Part shown: in pieces, positions 47,367 through 56,007 of the stretch
Position numbering within the stretch: the stretch's first letter is position 1
Layout of the letters: every line of letters begins with the position of its first letter
Source: Akkermansia muciniphila
GTDB lineage: Bacteria > Verrucomicrobiota > Verrucomicrobiia > Verrucomicrobiales > Akkermansiaceae
Reading direction: 5' to 3'
Assembly (NCBI RefSeq): GCF_030848305.1
Contig: NZ_CP114598.1
Coordinates: 620,001 to 684,000, forward strand
Length of the DNA: 64,000 nt
Position numbers and translations under genes: made by a program
The notes under the pieces: generated by a model
The model's database searches: none
What the model saw: only the letters and a program-made list of their open reading frames with translations
Told to the model about the DNA's origin: nothing

Positions 47367-50300
47367 TTATTTCTGGCCCTTGGCGGCGCGTATGGCTGCT
47401 TCATAGGCGGCGATGTCCGCCCGTTCCTGGCTGACGGCAGGATCGGAACCGAACTTGGCCGTCTTATCCTTCACCTCATTGACCAGGGCGCTGTCCTCCG
47501 CCGTCATCTTCTTGCGGTTGGTGGGAGTATCCAGCAACTGAACATACTGGTTGCCGGCCTTCCAGGCAACGTACCTGTCGGAAGGCTGCTTGCCCGCGCC
47601 CTGGGAAATCGTATTCCTCTTCCACAGCGTATCCATCTGCGCCAGCACGGCGGGGGCGGACCACTTCACGAGCCCCTTGTACGAACCCGTGATGTTCATG
47701 AAGTTGATCAGGGCCTTGTCCAGCTCATTCTGCTTCAGGTAGGCTTCACCCTGCAGATAGAGGACTTCCGGCAGATTCTTCTTGTAGGTCTTGTTTTCGC
47801 GGTATTTGTCGGCGGCGGCGATGACGGCCGGCCAATCCTGGCGAGCGGAGGTGAATTTGACCAGATTGTACTGAGCGTCTTCCATGGCCTTGCGGTCCGG
47901 ATTGGAGCTGGATTCTTCCTTACTCAGTTCATCCTTCATCATCTTGATGGCGGTGTCCACCTTGGCCTTATCCTTGCTGCGCCCCAGAGCTACGGCTTTC
48001 CCGAAGACCGCATTTTTGCGGTACTTGGACATGCCGTTGATGCGGGCCTTTTTACGCACCGGATCAGGTTCCGACGGATCCAGGATTTCATCAAAGTAGG
48101 CGATGCTTTCTTCCGGCTGGGAAGCGCCGGCCAGGTGCGTGCCCAGCTTCACAAGCGTATACGGAGGCAGGTCGGAAGGCTTGAAGTCGCGCTTCAGCTC
48201 CACGAAGAGCTGCTTGACCAGACCTTCCAGGGCGGCCTTCTCGGCACGCTGTTCGTCCGTTTCCACAGGAGCCTTTTCATACCGTTCCTGAGTCTGGGCA
48301 ATGACGGCCATACGAAGCATGGCGCTCAGCGTCTTGTCTTTATCATTGTCCACACCGGGGAACCGGTAGAAGTGGTTGCGCATGGCATTGGCATCCAGAT
48401 TACGGCCCAGAGCCTGATTGCCGGCCATATATGTCTTGGTATAGGAATTGACGGCTTCCTCCAGGAGGACAGTCATCTTGGGATCGTCCTTCTTGCCTTC
48501 CCTCACGATAATTTCCTGCATTTTGACGGATGCCGGGTCAAACATCTCCTTGTCATCCTTGAAGAAGTCCATGGCGGCGGCGCCCAGCTGGAGGCTGTAG
48601 CGGCTGCCGGGCTGATCGCTGTCTTTCCAGTACTCGTCATACCATTTTTTGACCTCGTCCCGGCGCGCCGTCCTGGCCGTTTCCACGGCTTCCTTCGGTT
48701 CTACCGGAAGAGGCTTCTTGGTGGCATTGATAAACAGGTTGTACACGGCTTCCGCAGCGGGACGCTTGTCGCCCAGTTTTTTGGCGGACTCCAGAGCAGC
48801 CAGGAAATATCCTTCCGCTTCCTGCTCATGTTCCTTGCTGCCGGCATACAGATTAGCCAGCAGATTGTTGGCATACGGGAACAGGCGGTGGTCCTTGAAA
48901 TTGTCCACAATTTCCTTCGCATCCTTCGCAGCAAGCTCTTCATCTCCGGGGTTCTTGCGGTTCAGGTAGTTGAAGGCCCGGTCATACAGCACGGCGGCCA
49001 TATTGGCATCATCCTTGTCCGGGAAACGGGCAATGTAATTGGTAAAGGCCCGGATAGCTTCATCCGTATTGCCCAGGTTCGTGTAAGTTTCGCCAAGAAG
49101 GTACATGGCCGTTTTCAGATAGGTGCTGTCACGGTATTCCTTCACGAAGCGTTCCAGCACCGGAACCGCTTCCTTGTAACGGGAAGCGTCGGAAGCCCCC
49201 AGGTTGAACAGGGAAGCTCCTTTGCAGTACAGAGCCAGTTCATAGAACTTATGGGTGGGATCATTCTTGTGCAGCTCCATGACCTTGTCCGCCTGCTGGA
49301 CGCAGAGGTCGAATTTCTTTTCCTTCAGGAGTCCCTCCAGAGACAGCGTATTAAGCATGGGAGCATATTTGGAATTGGGGAATTCCTTCAGGTGCTGCGC
49401 CACAAGCTCGCCTCCCTTATCCGCTTCTCCCAGCTGCCAGGTGGTCATCGCCAGGTAATACAGGTTATCCTCCCTGCCCGGAGCGTCCGGGTAGGATTCA
49501 TTGATAAGCTGGTAGGCAGCGCGGGCAACCCTTTGAGAACCATGCACTAGAGCCTGGTTGCCCATGAAGCTGAACGTGAAAGCGTCCATGACCTTTCCAT
49601 CCTCCTTCATCTTGTTGAACTGGTCGATCAGGGCAGTCACCTTCGCTCTGTCCAGCGTATGGGAGAAATCCGTCACGCCCGGCACGGCGCCGTTGGCGCG
49701 GCCCAGACGGTCCAGGGAATAATTGGCATCCGCCATGACTCCGGCCTGATCGGGAAGAAGGCCCATCAGCACCATCGCCAGGGAAGCATAATCTTCAGAC
49801 TCTTTCTGCTTTCCTTCCTGAAGCAGGGCGCGGGATTTTTCCAGCACCTCCGCAACGTAGCTCACCAGCCGCGGAGCGTACAACGCCACACGCGTGGGGC
49901 TGATATTCATCACGGAAGGGTAGTTTTCCACAAATTTCACCGTTTCGCTGCATTTGCCGGTCTTGATGGCGGCATCCACCATCGCCAGGAAGCCGTTGGT
50001 GATAACGGCATCCGTAATACGGCGGCCCTTGTAGCGGGACGTGACGCAGGAGCCAAGGTTTTCCAGACCTTTTTCAAAAGCAGGCGGGGACATCTTGAAA
50101 TAGCATTGGGCCAGAAGCCCCTGCACTTCACCGGCATTGACGTTTCTGGCGACAGGGTCGCTGCGGTATTCTTTCAAGAATTTCTCCAGCAGCTCCGCGC
50201 CCTTGGCAAAATCGCCCAGACGGCAGTAATTTTCCCCTTCCCGGAACAGGGCCATTTTCACGAGCTGGTTTTTAGCGCTCGGAAACTTGGTGTAACAAGT

Positions 50301-50600
50301 CTTGAACGCTTCCACCGCTTCCTTGTAATTCTTCAACTGGGCCAAGCAAACGCCCTTCTGATAATAGAACCAGCCGAAGCCGTCATCCAGCCCCAGCATT
50401 TTGATACGGGGTTCATAAACGCGGATGCAGCGCTCCACGGCCTCCAGGGCTTCCTGCCACTTCCCTTCCTTCATGGCCGTCAGGGCCGTGCGCTGGTAAT
50501 CGCGCGGGCCATGCTGGGCGCCGGATGGAAGTGCCGCCCCGATACTCAGCACGGAGACCAGGCCTGCAGCCAGTGCAGTAGTATAGTTTGATTTGATCAT
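47367..50600 (-). CDS. Large periplasmic tetratricopeptide-repeat protein
   Basis: A 1,077-residue exported protein (signal IKSNYTTALAAGLVSVLSIGAALPSGAQ at 1-28). It is a TPR solenoid from end to end, with repeated units such as GKWQEALEAVERCIRVYEP, NYKEAVEAFKTCYTKFP, DFAKGAELLEKFLKEY, RYKEAVPVLERFVKEY and NTDEAIRAFTNYIARFPD. No catalytic domain is visible. The start at 50598-50600 places the signal peptide first; upstream in-frame sequence is not protein-like. It is upstream of a second secreted helical protein and downstream of, but separated by a terminator and 1.2 kb from, the ExbB-ExbD-ExbD operon on the same strand. A role in an envelope complex with ExbBD is a plausible inference only. 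Confidence 0.88.
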   Translation of the reverse strand: MIKSNYTTALAAGLVSVLSIGAALPSGAQHGPRDYQRTALTAMKEGKWQEALEAVERCIRVYEPRIKMLGLDDGFGWFYYQKGVCLAQLKNYKEAVEAFKTCYTKFPSAKNQLVKMALFREGENYCRLGDFAKGAELLEKFLKEYRSDPVARNVNAGEVQGLLAQCYFKMSPPAFEKGLENLGSCVTSRYKGRRITDAVITNGFLAMVDAAIKTGKCSETVKFVENYPSVMNISPTRVALYAPRLVSYVAEVLEKSRALLQEGKQKESEDYASLAMVLMGLLPDQAGVMADANYSLDRLGRANGAVPGVTDFSHTLDRAKVTALIDQFNKMKEDGKVMDAFTFSFMGNQALVHGSQRVARAAYQLINESYPDAPGREDNLYYLAMTTWQLGEADKGGELVAQHLKEFPNSKYAPMLNTLSLEGLLKEKKFDLCVQQADKVMELHKNDPTHKFYELALYCKGASLFNLGASDASRYKEAVPVLERFVKEYRDSTYLKTAMYLLGETYTNLGNTDEAIRAFTNYIARFPDKDDANMAAVLYDRAFNYLNRKNPGDEELAAKDAKEIVDNFKDHRLFPYANNLLANLYAGSKEHEQEAEGYFLAALESAKKLGDKRPAAEAVYNLFINATKKPLPVEPKEAVETARTARRDEVKKWYDEYWKDSDQPGSRYSLQLGAAAMDFFKDDKEMFDPASVKMQEIIVREGKKDDPKMTVLLEEAVNSYTKTYMAGNQALGRNLDANAMRNHFYRFPGVDNDKDKTLSAMLRMAVIAQTQERYEKAPVETDEQRAEKAALEGLVKQLFVELKRDFKPSDLPPYTLVKLGTHLAGASQPEESIAYFDEILDPSEPDPVRKKARINGMSKYRKNAVFGKAVALGRSKDKAKVDTAIKMMKDELSKEESSSNPDRKAMEDAQYNLVKFTSARQDWPAVIAAADKYRENKTYKKNLPEVLYLQGEAYLKQNELDKALINFMNITGSYKGLVKWSAPAVLAQMDTLWKRNTISQGAGKQPSDRYVAWKAGNQYVQLLDTPTNRKKMTAEDSALVNEVKDKTAKFGSDPAVSQERADIAAYEAAIRAAKGQK

Positions 50601-50640
50601 GTGTTTAAAATTCGTTGAAACAGAAGAGATAATAAAACAG

Positions 50641-50655
50641 GCACAGTATCTGTGC
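50641..50655. promoter_or_regulatory. Perfect palindrome before the TPR operon
   Basis: GCACAG-TAT-CTGTGC, 15 bp, 41 bp upstream of the TPR start codon. Suggests an operator for a dimeric regulator; no factor can be named. Confidence 0.35.
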
Positions 50656-51710
50656 AAATACACGGAATGCACCTATCTGTAATGGATTGCGTCATTTTAA
50701 CAGGATGTGTCAAACTCTAAAGAAGAAAGTTTTACCTTTTTAGTCATCCTTGCAAGAAAGTTCTTTCAGCCTCCGTCTGTTTGAAGCTGGGGCAGGTGGG
50801 CGCCGGACATCCGGGAAAATACTGCTTTTCCCGGCATAAAAAGGCTTTTTCAATATCCCGCCGCACCACTCTACGGCCAAAGGAACTCTACGCTCCCTCC
50901 TTCACCATTTCCCGGCAGGACACGGCTCACGGCTTCATCAGCCCCGAATCCCGTCCATCAAGACATCAGAGGCACATGCAATATGGCGAAAACAGCGTCC
51001 GCCGGACCGGATGCCATTTTTCCGGCATCCACAGCCATGCCGGCCTTCTCCCCCAACAACAGCCCCTGCCCAATTTTCTTTTTCCAATAGGAAATCCCAG
51101 CCGCGAACTGAAAGGAAATATCATGAAAAACGGAGCGGAATAAACGCCTTCGCCTTCTCTGATGAAAAAACAGCCATTCCTCCCCACGGGGAGATACGGG
51201 AAAAATATACTTCCTCCCCCCGTATTCCCCAATAACAAATGATCACTTCCGGGAATCACCAATAAGGACCTTCCGGTCACTGCACAAATAAGATCAAGAG
51301 TTCAAGCCGCTTTCTCCTTTATCTGCTTCACCCGCCTTCCAATATCACTCTTTCAATCCCTCCCGTGAATGAACAGGTTTCCTGAAGCCGGCATCTCCAA
51401 CGTTCTCCCGAATGCGCATCTTCAGACCGCCTGCCCCCTCCCGAACGCGCACGGAATACAATACTGGAAAAAGACAGCAACATTTTCTTGAAGCTCCGTC
51501 CCCGGTCAAAATTCACGGCTATCCGCCGCCTGCGGTTCCCCCGAAGGGAAAAACGGATTCCGCGCCGGGCCATGAAGGAGTATGGCTCCAGCCAAAACTG
51601 CATCTCCCAACCAGAACATTTATCGTACAATAAAAGGGGCATGCCCTACTCCGAACTTTTCCACGGAGCTTTGCTGCCGTATGCAAGCCTCTGTTTCCCC
51701 CGGCAATAAC

Positions 51711-51744
51711 AAAAAGCTTCCGCTCCCCAAAGGGAACGGAAGCT
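51711..51744 (-). terminator. Intrinsic terminator of the exbB-exbD-exbD operon
   Basis: Stem AGCTTCCG with CGGAAGCT plus an inner CCC/GGG part (51715-51744). On the minus strand a run of five T follows. It is 34 bp past the last ExbD stop codon. Confidence 0.88.
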
Positions 51745-51778
51745 AAGAGACAATGAAAAAAATAAAGGTAATTTACTT

Positions 51779-52237
51779 TCAGTCGTCCTTAAGATCAGTC
51801 AGAGCCACCGTTGTAATTCCGGCTTCCGTCAACGCGTTCATGACGTCAATAACACGCTGGTGGGGGACATCCCCTTCCACCCACAACTGCACTACCGGCT
51901 TGGTGCCTACGGCGCTGGCTTCCTGTTTTTTAGCTTCCAGCTGCTGCACGAGCGTCGCCAGGTTATGGTTGTTCATGTCATTGTCGATCATCAGGCTGTT
52001 GTCCTTGCCCCAGTAAATAGTGCCGTCCTTGATGATGCGGATCAGCGCCGGCTCAATCTGGGAGGCGTTTTCGCCCATGGATTGACCCGGCATGGACATA
52101 TCCAGCTTGCGTTCCTGAATCAGGGAAGTCGCCACAATGAAGTAAATCAACAGAAGGAAACACACGTCGATGAGGGAGGAAATATCCAGCTTGGGATCTT
52201 CATCCTCAACCGTCTCCAGTTTTTTGTGTCTTGCCAT
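51779..52237 (-). CDS. exbD: ExbD/TolR-family protein (second copy)
   Basis: A 152-residue single-pass inner-membrane protein. The membrane helix LDISSLIDVCFLLLIYFIVA has the proton-conducting Asp of the family; the periplasmic C-terminal domain ends in VPHQRVIDVMNALTEAGITTVAL, the usual ExbD/TolR closing motif. With ExbB and the upstream ExbD it should form a proton-driven motor that energises outer-membrane transport or envelope stability. It starts 11 bp past the first ExbD. Confidence 0.9.
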   Translation of the reverse strand: MARHKKLETVEDEDPKLDISSLIDVCFLLLIYFIVATSLIQERKLDMSMPGQSMGENASQIEPALIRIIKDGTIYWGKDNSLMIDNDMNNHNLATLVQQLEAKKQEASAVGTKPVVQLWVEGDVPHQRVIDVMNALTEAGITTVALTDLKDD

Positions 52238-52248
52238 AGCGCGTAAAG

Positions 52249-52755
52249 TTATTCAGCCTTGTTTGCAGTAGAGGAATTCTTGGCAGGCAGAACGGCAAAA
52301 ATCACTTTGATTACACCGCATTCCGCAGCCACACGGATTACCTCCCGGGACCCTTTGAAGAGAGCCTGCTGGTCACCGCGCAGATAAAGGCGCGTTTCAA
52401 AATCCTGCTTGTCCTTGAAGCGTTCCGCAAGGTTCTTGATATATTCCTTGAGTTCGTCAGTGGAGTTGAGCGGGGTGCCTACGTCGGAGGACCAGAGAAC
52501 ACTGGGATCTACGCCGGGCGGCCGCTTGCCCGCGCCTTCCCCATAAACATTCACCACAATGCAGCCGTTGGCGGATTTCACTTCACCGGAGCTGCTGGCC
52601 GTGGGCATCTGAATGTTCTTATCTTTTTTAACGGTAATGGCCGTAGCGTTCACCACGAAGAAAATCAACAGGAGGAAAACCATGTCGATCATGGGGGACA
52701 TATCCATTTCCCCATTTACTTCTTCAGGCGCTACATTAGCTTTCTTCTTACCCAT
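52249..52755 (-). CDS. exbD: ExbD/TolR-family protein (first copy)
   Basis: A 168-residue protein with one membrane helix (MDMSPMIDMVFLLLIFFVV) holding the conserved Asp. The periplasmic part is longer than in the second copy and has a Gly/Pro-rich insert (GEGAGKRPPGVDPS); it ends in VIRVAAECGVIKVIFAVLP. Two non-identical ExbDs suggest a hetero-dimeric stator partner. 78 bp after exbB. Confidence 0.9.
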   Translation of the reverse strand: MGKKKANVAPEEVNGEMDMSPMIDMVFLLLIFFVVNATAITVKKDKNIQMPTASSSGEVKSANGCIVVNVYGEGAGKRPPGVDPSVLWSSDVGTPLNSTDELKEYIKNLAERFKDKQDFETRLYLRGDQQALFKGSREVIRVAAECGVIKVIFAVLPAKNSSTANKAE

Positions 52756-52833
52756 AAGCTACATTTGGTTGAGATTCTCCGGTCCGGCTCCGCACACGCG
52801 GAAGCTTCCGGACCGGACCGTCTGTTTCGGCAA

Positions 52834-53625
52834 TCAGGCCAAACCTTCAGGAATACGGGCAAGCTGGGCTTCAGCGTTCACCACATTGATGGAGGTATTC
52901 ACCATTTCCTGCACGGTGCCCACGCATTCAGCAATATGGGCATTGGCTATACCCTTCTGGAAGAAGAAGAACGGAGTGGCGATAATGGCGTTGATCAAGC
53001 CCCAGAAGGTCGTCAGAAGGGCCACAGAAATATCACCGGCCAACTGGGTGGGGTCCGCCTGGCCTGCGGTAGCCAGCGTACCGAACGCGCCCACCATCCC
53101 CTGCACCGTTCCGAACAGACCGAGCATGGGGGAAATCTGCGCGCAAAGGGCCAGCATGTTAATCCACTTGAACACGGCACGGCTTTCGTTGGCCGTAAAG
53201 TCGGCTACGGCGTCTTCAATAGCATCCTTGCCAAGGTCTTCCGGACGGGTGGCATCCACGTTCGGCAGAGCGTAGGCAACCAGACGGCCCAGATAGGTGG
53301 GGCTGCCGGCAGCCACTTCAATGGCGGACCGGATGCGGCATTCGGCCATCAGCTGCAACAGGGTGACCTTGAGGTCTTCCGGGCAGAATTTTTCCTTTTT
53401 CAGGGCTACCATGTTGTAGATCACCAGGAAGATGATGAAAGCTTCCACCAGCATAATCGGAATCATGGTCCAACCACCGGCAATGATCCATTTGTCAAGC
53501 ATGGTCTGTTCCTGCGGAGCAACAGTTTCAGCGGCTTCCTGAGCGAAAGCGGATGTAGAAAACGCAGCCATCAGAACGGAAGCAAATGCAACGAAACGGA
53601 AGCCCAGTCTAAAAAGGTTCTTCAT
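52834..53625 (-). CDS. exbB: MotA/TolQ/ExbB proton channel protein
   Basis: A 263-residue inner-membrane protein with a cleavable signal peptide (ASVLMAAFSTSAFAQ), then three membrane helices: WTMIPIMLVEAFIIFLVIYN, and the conserved pair around MLGLFGTVQGMVGAFG and ISVALLTTFWGLINAIIATP. The signal peptide is found in ExbB of several phyla but not in E. coli TolQ. A promoter is seen at 53663-53691, so this is the first gene of the operon. Confidence 0.92.
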   Translation of the reverse strand: MKNLFRLGFRFVAFASVLMAAFSTSAFAQEAAETVAPQEQTMLDKWIIAGGWTMIPIMLVEAFIIFLVIYNMVALKKEKFCPEDLKVTLLQLMAECRIRSAIEVAAGSPTYLGRLVAYALPNVDATRPEDLGKDAIEDAVADFTANESRAVFKWINMLALCAQISPMLGLFGTVQGMVGAFGTLATAGQADPTQLAGDISVALLTTFWGLINAIIATPFFFFQKGIANAHIAECVGTVQEMVNTSINVVNAEAQLARIPEGLA

Positions 53626-53662
53626 AATTTAAGTTATATGGTTGTTCAACAAGATACTGACG

Positions 53663-53691
53663 TATTAAAGCATGCCCATTCAGACTTGCAA
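53663..53691 (-). promoter_or_regulatory. Promoter of the exbB-exbD-exbD operon
   Basis: On the minus strand: TTGCAA (53686-53691), 17-bp spacer, TTAATA (53663-53668). The predicted start gives a leader of about 30 nt before the exbB ATG. Confidence 0.5.
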
Positions 53692-53718
53692 GCATTCATT
53701 TTAGACCTTGTAAAAAAT

Positions 53719-54357
53719 TCAGCCGCCTGCGGAACCGCATTCCCGGGCCAGCCGGCTGCAGATGGGGCAGCGCCCCCCGCATCCCCGCGCAGGACAATAT
53801 TCACGGCCGTACAGGACAATACGCAGATGAAGATCTCCCCATGAATTTTCAGGGAAAAGGCTTTTCAAATCACGTTCCACGGCTTCCACCGTTTTTCCCT
53901 TGCTCAGCCCCCACAGACGCGAAAGACGGAAAATGTGGGTATCCACCGGAAAGGCGGGAACGCCGAAAGCCTGAACCATGACGACGGAAGCCGTTTTATG
54001 CCCCACCCCCGGAAGAGATTCCAGAGCAGCAAAGTCGCAAGGAACCTTCCCGTTGTATTTTTCCACCAGGATGCGGCTGAGGTTCACGATGGCGGATGCC
54101 TTCCTTTCCGAGAGACCGCAGGGCCTCACAATTTCCCGAACCGCGGCCACATCCTGCCGTGCCATTTCCTCCGGGGTGGAGGCCAGGGCGAACAGAGCAG
54201 GAGTCACCAGATTTACTCTCTTGTCCGTACACTGGGCGGACAAGAGAACCGCCACCAGCAGCGTATAAGCGTCGCGATGCACCAGGGGAATAGGAGGGGC
54301 CCCGTACAGGGACATGAGTTCTTCCCGGACAATGGAAGCCCGTTTTTTCGTATTCAT
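53719..54357 (-). CDS. nth: Endonuclease III (DNA glycosylase/AP lyase)
   Basis: Base-excision repair of oxidised pyrimidines. The 212-residue protein has the HhH motif LPGVGHKTASVVM with the catalytic Lys, the catalytic Asp in PVDTHIFRLS, and a C-terminal Cys cluster (EYCPARGCGGRCPICSRL...C) for a 4Fe-4S cluster. The Cys spacing departs from the standard C-x6-C-x2-C-x5-C because an extra Cys is present and the gaps are longer; the cluster probably still forms. Start ATG at 54355-54357. Confidence 0.93.
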   Translation of the reverse strand: MNTKKRASIVREELMSLYGAPPIPLVHRDAYTLLVAVLLSAQCTDKRVNLVTPALFALASTPEEMARQDVAAVREIVRPCGLSERKASAIVNLSRILVEKYNGKVPCDFAALESLPGVGHKTASVVMVQAFGVPAFPVDTHIFRLSRLWGLSKGKTVEAVERDLKSLFPENSWGDLHLRIVLYGREYCPARGCGGRCPICSRLARECGSAGG

Positions 54358-54393
54358 GCCGCCAGATTACCACTCCGCCCGCACGGCGGAAAA

Positions 54394-54426
54394 TAAAAAA
54401 GCGCCGCCATGCAGTGATGGCGGCGC
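54394..54426 (-). terminator. Intrinsic terminator of the 3D-domain gene
   Basis: Perfect 10-bp GC-rich stem (54401-54410 with 54417-54426) followed on the minus strand by seven T. It is 18 bp past the stop codon. Confidence 0.9.
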
Positions 54427-54444
54427 CGGGATGAAAAGCACAGG

Positions 54445-55116
54445 TCAGTCAGCCTTGGCATAAAACCCCTTGGAAACGCGGTGCCGCAGGGCCGCATACA
54501 TGGCGCGGCAGTGCCTGTAGCCGCGGCGGCTGCCGAGCACCTCCAGGCTGTTGGCGGGATCTCCCCAGCGGACAATCGTCAGTTCCACATAGCGGCGGCC
54601 CCACTCCTTCATCAGCTTCTTGTTGGGCTGATAAATATCAATGGTGCCGGTGCCGACCAGGGCGCTTCCGTAATCATCAACAACGTAAAGGTAGGGCTGG
54701 CCCTTGATGCGGAACGTCGTCCCCAGGGGATAAACGGACCAGTCTGCAGCGGCGCTGCGGACGGAAGACGTGTATTTCAGCGTCGTCCCAACGGCATTCC
54801 GGGGGCCGTAAGCCAAATGGTCGCGTTCGGAATGGGTATAAGCCGTGGTGCGCACTACACGGGTGCGCTGAGCGGGATGATAAAACGGCATCTTGTGCTT
54901 GTCGCGCCCCAACTTGGGAAGTTTGGAAGAAGGCGCTGCCGAGCGACTGGGGGCCAGGGGCTGGACGAATCCCTGGGCAGTTTCACCTACACGGGCTAAA
55001 ACAAGAGCGTCACTACTGGATTTCCCCATGCCGGTTACGGCTCCGTTTGTCGAGCAGCTGCTGACAAACATGGCCGCGACGGCACAAGACAGGGTGGCAA
55101 TTATTCTTAAATTCAT
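54445..55116 (-). CDS. 3D-domain (RlpA/MltA-C-like) lipoprotein
   Basis: A 223-residue lipoprotein (signal NLRIIATLSCAVAAMFVSSC). Residues about 90-190 form a 3D domain: TTAYTHSERDH at the start, YPLGTTFRIKGQPYLYVVDD and GTGTIDIYQPN, with the three conserved Asp that name the domain. Relatives include the C-terminal part of lytic transglycosylase MltA and RlpA-like cell-wall proteins, so action on peptidoglycan glycan strands is likely. The start at 55114-55116 gives a proper lipoprotein signal; upstream codons do not. Confidence 0.82.
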   Translation of the reverse strand: MNLRIIATLSCAVAAMFVSSCSTNGAVTGMGKSSSDALVLARVGETAQGFVQPLAPSRSAAPSSKLPKLGRDKHKMPFYHPAQRTRVVRTTAYTHSERDHLAYGPRNAVGTTLKYTSSVRSAAADWSVYPLGTTFRIKGQPYLYVVDDYGSALVGTGTIDIYQPNKKLMKEWGRRYVELTIVRWGDPANSLEVLGSRRGYRHCRAMYAALRHRVSKGFYAKAD

Positions 55117-55259
55117 GCGGTACGAGGTTAGGCGCCATACACATGGCAATCACTCCGGCAAAACCTTCAGGCCATGTGCGGAAGCCGGAAAATCGGCAAC
55201 GGCGGCTCTTGGGTACGAAATAATCCCTGCCTTGGCAATCCTTTTTTCCCCTCAGCCCT

Positions 55260-55470
55260 TACCAAACAAGGAAGATCTATTATTATAAATTACTAAAAAT
55301 AAACAATATATAAAACATGCCGCATTTTTGTCATATCATGACAAATAATATACTTCCCGAAACACTTTTTTCTATCACACCACGACACACTTTTTTATTT
55401 TTACCATATTCCATTTATAATAAAAATATTACACACACAAAGAGCACACAATCACTCAAAAATATTTCCT
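55260..55470. other. AT-rich island with a 19-bp palindrome
   Basis: About 200 bp made mostly of A and T in a window that is otherwise GC-rich. It contains the perfect inverted repeat TTTGTCAT-ATC-ATGACAAA (55327-55345). I see no gene and no DnaA boxes. It lies upstream of the 3D-domain lipoprotein gene and downstream of the possible split gene. Confidence 0.6.
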
Positions 55471-55478
55471 GAAAAAGC

Positions 55479-55890
55479 TCAAGGGCGGATATCCCGCAAA
55501 GGCGTCATGGGCAAGAAAAACACGTCTCCCGTTGAACGAATTTCCCTTTGCCGTTCAAGGTCCCACGCGAATTTCTGCCCGTTCCCTTGCCATCTCCGCA
55601 TTTTCACAGCCTTCCCATGCAGCAGAAGGAAGGAGTCAAGAAGAGACTGGAAGGAAGATTCCCCTGTAAGGGAAAGCCGGAAAGTCCGGATGTTATCAGT
55701 AACGTTCCCGCCGCAAAAACGCGCCACGGGAAAAGACGCTCCAGCCCGGTTGAAAAAAGCCCCCTCCCTGGCCGCTGTCTTCCAAATTCCGGGTAACACT
55801 CATACCGGAAAAAGGAAGTTCAGCCAGAGAAAGGGCTTCCTGTCCGTTTTCACGGCGCTGCCACGGGAAGGAAGCGCCTATGACCTTCAT
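55479..55890 (-). pseudogene. Possible split gene, +1 frameshift at a T6 run
   Basis: Two overlapping minus-strand frames look protein-like. The first starts at an ATG at 55888-55890 behind a GGAAGG ribosome-binding site (MKVIGASFPWQRRENGQ...) and stops at 55696. The second, one frame over, covers the rest to 55479 and ends in RSTGDVFFLPMTPLRDIRP. They would join at the six-T run at 55753-55758 (minus strand) if one base were skipped, giving about 136 residues (GQGGGFF then NRAGASFPVARF). This could be a real frameshift mutation, a sequencing error in a homopolymer, or programmed frameshifting. The second frame alone could also be a small gene from an internal GTG. Family not recognised. Confidence 0.35.
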
Positions 55891-56007
55891 TTCTTTTCCC
55901 TTCCGGGCAGCCTTCCATAAAAGGTTCCGGCGTTTCACCCGGCAGACGGGCACATACCGAATGGGCTGTTGCATCCGTCCGGAAATAGATTACACTCCGG
56001 TACGAAC

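Larger units (their letters stand above)
50601..51778. other. Long non-coding region upstream of the TPR operon
   Basis: About 1,180 bp with no reading frame I can support. It contains a perfect GCACAG-TAT-CTGTGC palindrome (50641-50655), an extended -10-like element on the minus strand (TGTTAAAAT, 50694-50702), a perfect 9-bp hairpin at 50811-50834, and the ExbD terminator at its right end. It is the largest gene-free stretch in the window. Confidence 0.5.

Noticed and set aside
51328-51642. A 104-codon minus-strand frame in the long gene-free region
   Set aside because: No ribosome-binding site, Arg/Ser-rich composition and overlapping competing frames; not enough to call a gene.
55260-55470. 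AT-rich island as a replication origin
   Set aside because: No DnaA-box-like sequences and no dnaA, gidA or rpmH-type neighbours are visible.
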